Assembly (NCBI GenBank): GCA_003650185.1
Contig: QMOF01000091.1
Span: forward strand, 1 to 8,433
From: Chloroflexota bacterium
Lineage (GTDB): Bacteria; Chloroflexota; Dehalococcoidia; UBA2247; RBG-13-53-26
Direction: 5' to 3'
DNA length: 8,433 nucleotides
A program made the translations under genes and the position numbers. Positions 4,921-8,433 of the stretch are shown here, one piece after another. The notes under the pieces were generated by a model. That model saw only the letters and a list, made by a program, of their open reading frames with translations, was not told the origin of the DNA and searched no databases. How positions within the stretch are numbered: position 1 is the first letter of the stretch; each line of letters opens with the position of its first letter.

Positions 4921-6255
4921 GTGAAAGACGTGGACCTCTTCGATCTCGAGCGCGACCAGCAACTCAAGCACGAAGCGCCTCTCGCAGCGCGAATGCGCCC
5001 TGCCAGCTTCGGCGAGTTCGTTGGGCAGGAGCACCTGGTGGGGGAGGGGCGCGTGGTGCGCCAGGCCATCGAGGCTGACCAGCTACCCTCGATGATTCTG
5101 TGGGGGCCGCCTGGGAGTGGCAAGACCACCCTGGCTTACATAATCGCGGCAATGACAAAGTCGCACTTCAGCCCCATCTCCGCCGTCGGCGCAGGGGTGG
5201 CCGACCTGCGGCGCGTGGTGCAGGAAGCTAGAGAGCGGCGTGGCATGCACCGGCAGCACACGGTGCTGTTCATTGACGAAATACACCGTTTCAACAAGGC
5301 GCAGCAGGATGCCGTTCTGCCGTACGTTGAGGATGGGACGGTGGTGCTGATCGGGGCCACGACGGAGAACCCGTCCTTCGAGGTGGTATCGCCACTGCTG
5401 TCGCGATGCCGCGTTTTCACCCTTGAGCCGCTGACCGACGAGCAGGTGCGCCTGATTGTGAAACGGGCCCTAGCAGACGAAGAGAGGGGCCTGGGCAAGA
5501 TGCAGGTGACCGTGGAGGACGACGCCCTAGAGCACGTGGTAGCCATGTCGAACGGTGACGCGCGAGTAGCCTTGAATGCGGTGGAGATAGCTGTGTCAGC
5601 CACCCGGCCGGATGAGGAAGGCAAGCGCACGATCTCTCTGGCCGTCGTCGAAGACGCTCTGCAGCACCGTGCCCTACTGTATGACAAGGCTGGGGAGGAG
5701 CACTACAATCTTATATCGGCTTTACATAAGTCCATCAGGGGCTCTGATCCAGACGCCGCCCTGTACTGGTTAGGGCGGATGCTGGAGGCAGGCGAAGACC
5801 CCCTGTACATTGCCCGGCGGCTTGTCAGGGTGGCCTCGGAGGACGTGGGCATGGCAGACCCCCAGGCCCTGCCGGTGACCATAGCCGCCCAGCAGGCCGT
5901 CCACTTTGTAGGCATGCCGGAGGCCGACCTGGCCCTGGCCCAGGCCACGGTCTACCTGGCGACAGCGCCCAAGAGCAACTCTCTCTATCGTGCCTACTTA
6001 CAGGTGCAACAGGACGTGAAGCAGACCGGCAGTCAGCCGGTGCCTCTCCATCTGCGGAACCCGGTGACCGGCATGATGCGTCAGCAGGGCTATGGCAAGG
6101 GGTACAGGTATGCCCACGACTATCCGGGACATTTCGTGGAGCAACAGAACATGCCGGACAGGCTGAAAGACAGGCGCTACTACTCTCCCGGTGACCAGGG
6201 GTACGAGAAGGAGGTCAGAGCGAGGATAGAGCAATGGTGGAAAGGCAAGAAGTAA
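4921..6255 (+). CDS. rarA: Replication-associated recombination protein A (RarA/MgsA), AAA+ ATPase
   Basis: A 444-residue clamp-loader-like AAA+ ATPase, close to the length of the E. coli protein. RarA acts at stalled replication forks with single-strand binding protein and recombination factors. Motifs counted from GTG 4921: APLAARMRP and FGEFVGQEHLVG at the N-terminus (the RarA box), Walker A GPPGSGKT at 62-69, Walker B LFIDEIHRFNKAQQD with Asp119-Glu120, sensor 1 GATTENPSFEV from 145, and the arginine in LLSR near 152. The C-terminal tetramerisation part has PLHLRNPVTG and GYGKGYRYAHDYPGHF. The frame opens earlier at TTG 4891, but that codon lies upstream of the TATAAT, so GTG 4921 (giving MKDVDLFD, typical of the family) is preferred. 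No Shine-Dalgarno is seen, which fits a short-leader transcript. The next gene overlaps its end by 22 nt. Confidence 0.97.
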   Translation: MKDVDLFDLERDQQLKHEAPLAARMRPASFGEFVGQEHLVGEGRVVRQAIEADQLPSMILWGPPGSGKTTLAYIIAAMTKSHFSPISAVGAGVADLRRVVQEARERRGMHRQHTVLFIDEIHRFNKAQQDAVLPYVEDGTVVLIGATTENPSFEVVSPLLSRCRVFTLEPLTDEQVRLIVKRALADEERGLGKMQVTVEDDALEHVVAMSNGDARVALNAVEIAVSATRPDEEGKRTISLAVVEDALQHRALLYDKAGEEHYNLISALHKSIRGSDPDAALYWLGRMLEAGEDPLYIARRLVRVASEDVGMADPQALPVTIAAQQAVHFVGMPEADLALAQATVYLATAPKSNSLYRAYLQVQQDVKQTGSQPVPLHLRNPVTGMMRQQGYGKGYRYAHDYPGHFVEQQNMPDRLKDRRYYSPGDQGYEKEVRARIEQWWKGKK

Positions 6256-6899
6256 GCCAGGAGTACGTCAGGTTCCCCACGGGCGATATCGAGCTGGAGG
6301 GGATACTGCACCTGCCGCCAGGTAGTCCCACGGTTCCGGCGGTGGTGGTGTGCCATCCCCACCCCCTGTTCGGCGGGGACATGCACAACAACGTGGTGCT
6401 GGCCGTGTGCCACGGGCTGGCGCAGGCGTCAATAGCCTCGCTCCGCTTCAACTTCCGGGGGGTGGGCGGCAGTGGGGGTAGCCACGACGAAGGCATCGGA
6501 GAGCAAAGGGATGTTATTGCCGCCCTTGCCTACCTGCGGTCGATGGGCCAGATAGACTCTTCCAGGATTGGCCTGGCGGGCTACTCCTTCGGCACCAAGG
6601 TAGCGGCGCCAGTTGCCCTGGGGGACGACAAGGTCAGAGCCCTGGCACTCATCTCGCCCTTCCTGATGTCTTGGGAATGGGATCGGATGGCTGGCTGTGC
6701 CCTCCCGAAGCTGTTCCTGTGCGGGAGCGACGACAGCTTCGTCGCTGCGGAGGAGGTGCAGCGCCGGGTCGAGGTGCTACCTGAGCCAAAGAAGTGCCAC
6801 ATTGTCTCCGGCGCTGACCACATGTGGTGGGGTTACGAGGGGACCATTGCTGAGGCAGTGGCGACCTTCTTTGCCTCCGCTCTTTCGGCTGCCAAATGA
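6234..6899 (+). CDS. Alpha/beta hydrolase of the COG2945 type
   Basis: A 221-residue cytosolic serine hydrolase. The family signature is clear: HPHPLFGGDMHNNVV at 41-55, then LRFNFRGVGGSGG at 70-82, and a GIGEQRDVIAAL stretch at 87-98. The nucleophile elbow is GYSFG with Ser118. The acid is Asp166 or Asp167 in GSDDSFV, and the base His196 in GADHMWW, so a complete catalytic triad can be seen. Members hydrolyse esters or thioesters, but natural substrates are mostly unknown. The start ATG lies inside the end of rarA (22-nt overlap), with GAGG at 6222-6225 at 8-nt spacing, so it is very likely co-transcribed and coupled. No signal peptide is present. Confidence 0.9.
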   Translation: MVERQEVSQEYVRFPTGDIELEGILHLPPGSPTVPAVVVCHPHPLFGGDMHNNVVLAVCHGLAQASIASLRFNFRGVGGSGGSHDEGIGEQRDVIAALAYLRSMGQIDSSRIGLAGYSFGTKVAAPVALGDDKVRALALISPFLMSWEWDRMAGCALPKLFLCGSDDSFVAAEEVQRRVEVLPEPKKCHIVSGADHMWWGYEGTIAEAVATFFASALSAAK

Positions 6900-7030
6900 A
6901 CCGGTCTCTGTCCTGGGCTGAGAGGCCAGGTGCGTGCTGGCTGTTGCTGGCCGCGTGGAAGATCCGCCGCTCCAACCGCTGATGGTTTGCGCGAACGTGA
7001 GCATATCCGGATTAGCAAGAAAGGGGTTAC

Positions 7031-8433
7031 ATGACTGGACGCGCAGAGAGCAAGACCGGTAGCCAGGCCGTGGATAGGGTGCTGCGCCACCTCTTTACCC
7101 CGATAAAGATCGGCGAGCTTGAACTGAAGAACAGGATCATCATGCCGCCCATGATAGAGCGACTAGCTGTGGACGGCATGGTGACCCAGGCGGTGAAGGA
7201 CTTCTACGGCGCGCGTGCCAGAGGGGGAGTTGGCCTCATAGTGCTGACGCCGGGGATCATCGACGAGAGTATGGCGTCGTCAATTCAGCTGGGCATCTAT
7301 GAAGACCGCTTTGTCCCTAAGCTGAAAGAGCTGACGGACGTGGTCCATGAGTGTGGGGCTGCCATCGGAATCGAGCTGATGCACCTTGGCAGGCAAGGCG
7401 AGGGCATCGAGGGCTACAAGCCGGTGGCGGCTTCGCCGATACCCTGGGCGCCACACGAGCAGGTGCCCAGGGAGCTGACCACGGCTGAGATCGAGGACCT
7501 GGTGGAGAAGTTCGCCGACGGAGCCAGGCGGGCCAGGGACGCCGGGTTCGATCTTGTGGAGCTGCACGCGTGCCACGGCTATCTGCTAAGTGGCTTTCTC
7601 TCGCCTCACACGAATCTGAGGACCGACCGCTACGGGGGCGATGTGGCCGGGCGGGCCAGGTTTGTGGTGGAGATCGTGCAGCGGATCAAGGCAAAGGCAG
7701 GCAGCGATTTCCCGGTGAGTTGTCGCATAAATGGGACTGATCACATACCGGGTGGGGTAACGCCGGAGATGGCCTGTGAGACAGCGCGGATACTGGAGGA
7801 GGCGGGCGCCGACCTGGTTGGAGTGTCGTCCGGGGCCTATGGCTCATATCCGGTTATCGTGCCGCCCTATGATCAGCCGTATGGCTGCAACGTTGAACTG
7901 GCCCACGCTGTAAAGCGGGCGGTGAATGTCCCGGTGGCCGTGGCCGGTCGCCTTGATGACCCTTGGGTTGCTGAGGAGGTGCTGGCATCAGGCAAAGCCG
8001 ACCTGATAGCTATTGCCAGGGGACTGGTGGCAGACCCCGACCTGCCTGACAAGGTCCAGAAAGGGCGGTTCCAGGAAATCAGGAAATGTATCGCTTGCAA
8101 TGTCTGTATCGACTATAACGCCACCGAGCCGATCCAATGCACCGTGAATCCCGAGGCAGGCAGAGAGAGGGAGATGGAGATCGTGCCTGCCCAAAGCGGC
8201 AGAAAGGTACTGGTGATTGGCGGCGGGCTGGCCGGACTGGAGGCAGCCAGGGTGGCTGCGCTGAGGGGCCACCGCGTGGTCCTGTACGAGGAGGATGACC
8301 AGATCGGCGGGCAATGGAGGCTGGCGGCGGCTCCGCCACACAAGCAGGGGCACCTGGCGCTGCTCGAGTACCTCGCAGGGCAGCTTGAAAAGCTGGGAGT
8401 AGAGCAACGCCTGGGCAGGCAAGCGGATGCCGC
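7031..8433 (+). CDS. FMN/4Fe-4S/FAD oxidoreductase, old yellow enzyme family (2,4-dienoyl-CoA reductase-like), C-terminus cut by window edge
   Basis: Open from ATG 7031 to the right edge (467 complete codons; full-length relatives are about 650-680). An N-terminal FMN-binding TIM barrel begins LFTPIKIGELELKNRIIMPP. The barrel motif HACHGYLLSGFLSPHTNLRT (179-198) followed by DRYGG carries Tyr184, which aligns with the active-site Tyr of dienoyl-CoA reductase. IARGLVADPDLPDKV closes the barrel. A cluster motif CIACNVC with Cys353, 356, 359 and Cys370 (C-x2-C-x2-C-x10-C) binds 4Fe-4S. The FAD/NAD Rossmann domain then starts with VLVIGGGLAGLEAAR (GGGLAG at 397-402) and IGGQW. The family includes dienoyl-CoA and enoate reductases, trimethylamine dehydrogenase and bile-acid BaiCD/BaiH. 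The His that E. coli FadH uses as second catalytic residue is not evident in the matching strand (GVSSGAYG), so the substrate is open. The SD is AAAGGGG just before the ATG. It lies 131 nt after the hydrolase, so may belong to the same transcript. Confidence 0.93.
   Translation, partial: MTGRAESKTGSQAVDRVLRHLFTPIKIGELELKNRIIMPPMIERLAVDGMVTQAVKDFYGARARGGVGLIVLTPGIIDESMASSIQLGIYEDRFVPKLKELTDVVHECGAAIGIELMHLGRQGEGIEGYKPVAASPIPWAPHEQVPRELTTAEIEDLVEKFADGARRARDAGFDLVELHACHGYLLSGFLSPHTNLRTDRYGGDVAGRARFVVEIVQRIKAKAGSDFPVSCRINGTDHIPGGVTPEMACETARILEEAGADLVGVSSGAYGSYPVIVPPYDQPYGCNVELAHAVKRAVNVPVAVAGRLDDPWVAEEVLASGKADLIAIARGLVADPDLPDKVQKGRFQEIRKCIACNVCIDYNATEPIQCTVNPEAGREREMEIVPAQSGRKVLVIGGGLAGLEAARVAALRGHRVVLYEEDDQIGGQWRLAAAPPHKQGHLALLEYLAGQLEKLGVEQRLGRQADA

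Noticed and set aside
6902..6924. Imperfect stem (CCTGGGCT/AGGCCAGG) after the hydrolase as a terminator
   Set aside because: One internal mismatch, short arms and no T-run; the downstream gene may well be co-transcribed.

Overview
Organism. The bulk of the window is GC-rich, with many GTG/CTG codons. It carries adjacent class III (CaiB/BaiF) CoA-transferases, a transglutaminase-like protein, RarA, a COG2945-type alpha/beta hydrolase and an FMN/4Fe-4S/FAD 'old yellow' oxidoreductase. This mix resembles uncultured Chloroflexota (Dehalococcoidia-like) genomes from soil, sediment or the subsurface. The assignment is an inference from gene style, not from a marker gene.

Layout. (1) 1-265, minus strand: the N-terminal 88 codons of an AAA/OLD-like ATPase with a perfect Walker A, running off the left edge. 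(2) 266-634: non-coding, with an extended -10 promoter for the ATPase, an unexplained strong Shine-Dalgarno (SD) run with a 13-codon micro-ORF, and a weak candidate promoter for the next operon. (3) 635-3803, plus strand: a tight operon of two class III CoA-transferases and a transglutaminase-like Cys protease-fold protein, with 19-21 nt gaps. (4) 3939-4828, minus strand: a BrnT-type toxin/CopG-like antitoxin module that is AT-richer and apparently decaying. Its near-consensus promoter overlaps a perfect 19-bp palindromic operator. The toxin frame is broken by one base inside a perfect 14-bp-stem palindrome. The antitoxin frame continues after its TGA stop into 62 in-frame codons for a LuxR-like helix-turn-helix. 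(5) 4896-8433, plus strand: rarA from an extended -10 promoter, an overlapping alpha/beta hydrolase, then a flavin/iron-sulfur oxidoreductase that runs off the right edge.

How they work together. The CoA-transferase pair probably moves CoA between carboxylic acids. The second protein keeps the expected nucleophilic Asp; in the first it is not at the aligned position. A heteromer with one catalytic subunit is therefore possible. RarA is a housekeeping replication-fork factor; the hydrolase is translationally coupled to it, with no obvious functional link. The toxin-antitoxin (TA) module sits between the CoA-transferase operon (convergent to it) and rarA (divergent from it) and looks like an accessory insertion.

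Most interesting points: the toxin frameshift that coincides with a perfect palindrome, the in-frame HTH beyond the antitoxin stop, the operator/promoter overlap with a nearly leaderless toxin mRNA, and the missing aligned nucleophile in the first CoA-transferase. I see no RNA genes, CRISPR arrays, insertion sequences or convincing intrinsic terminators.
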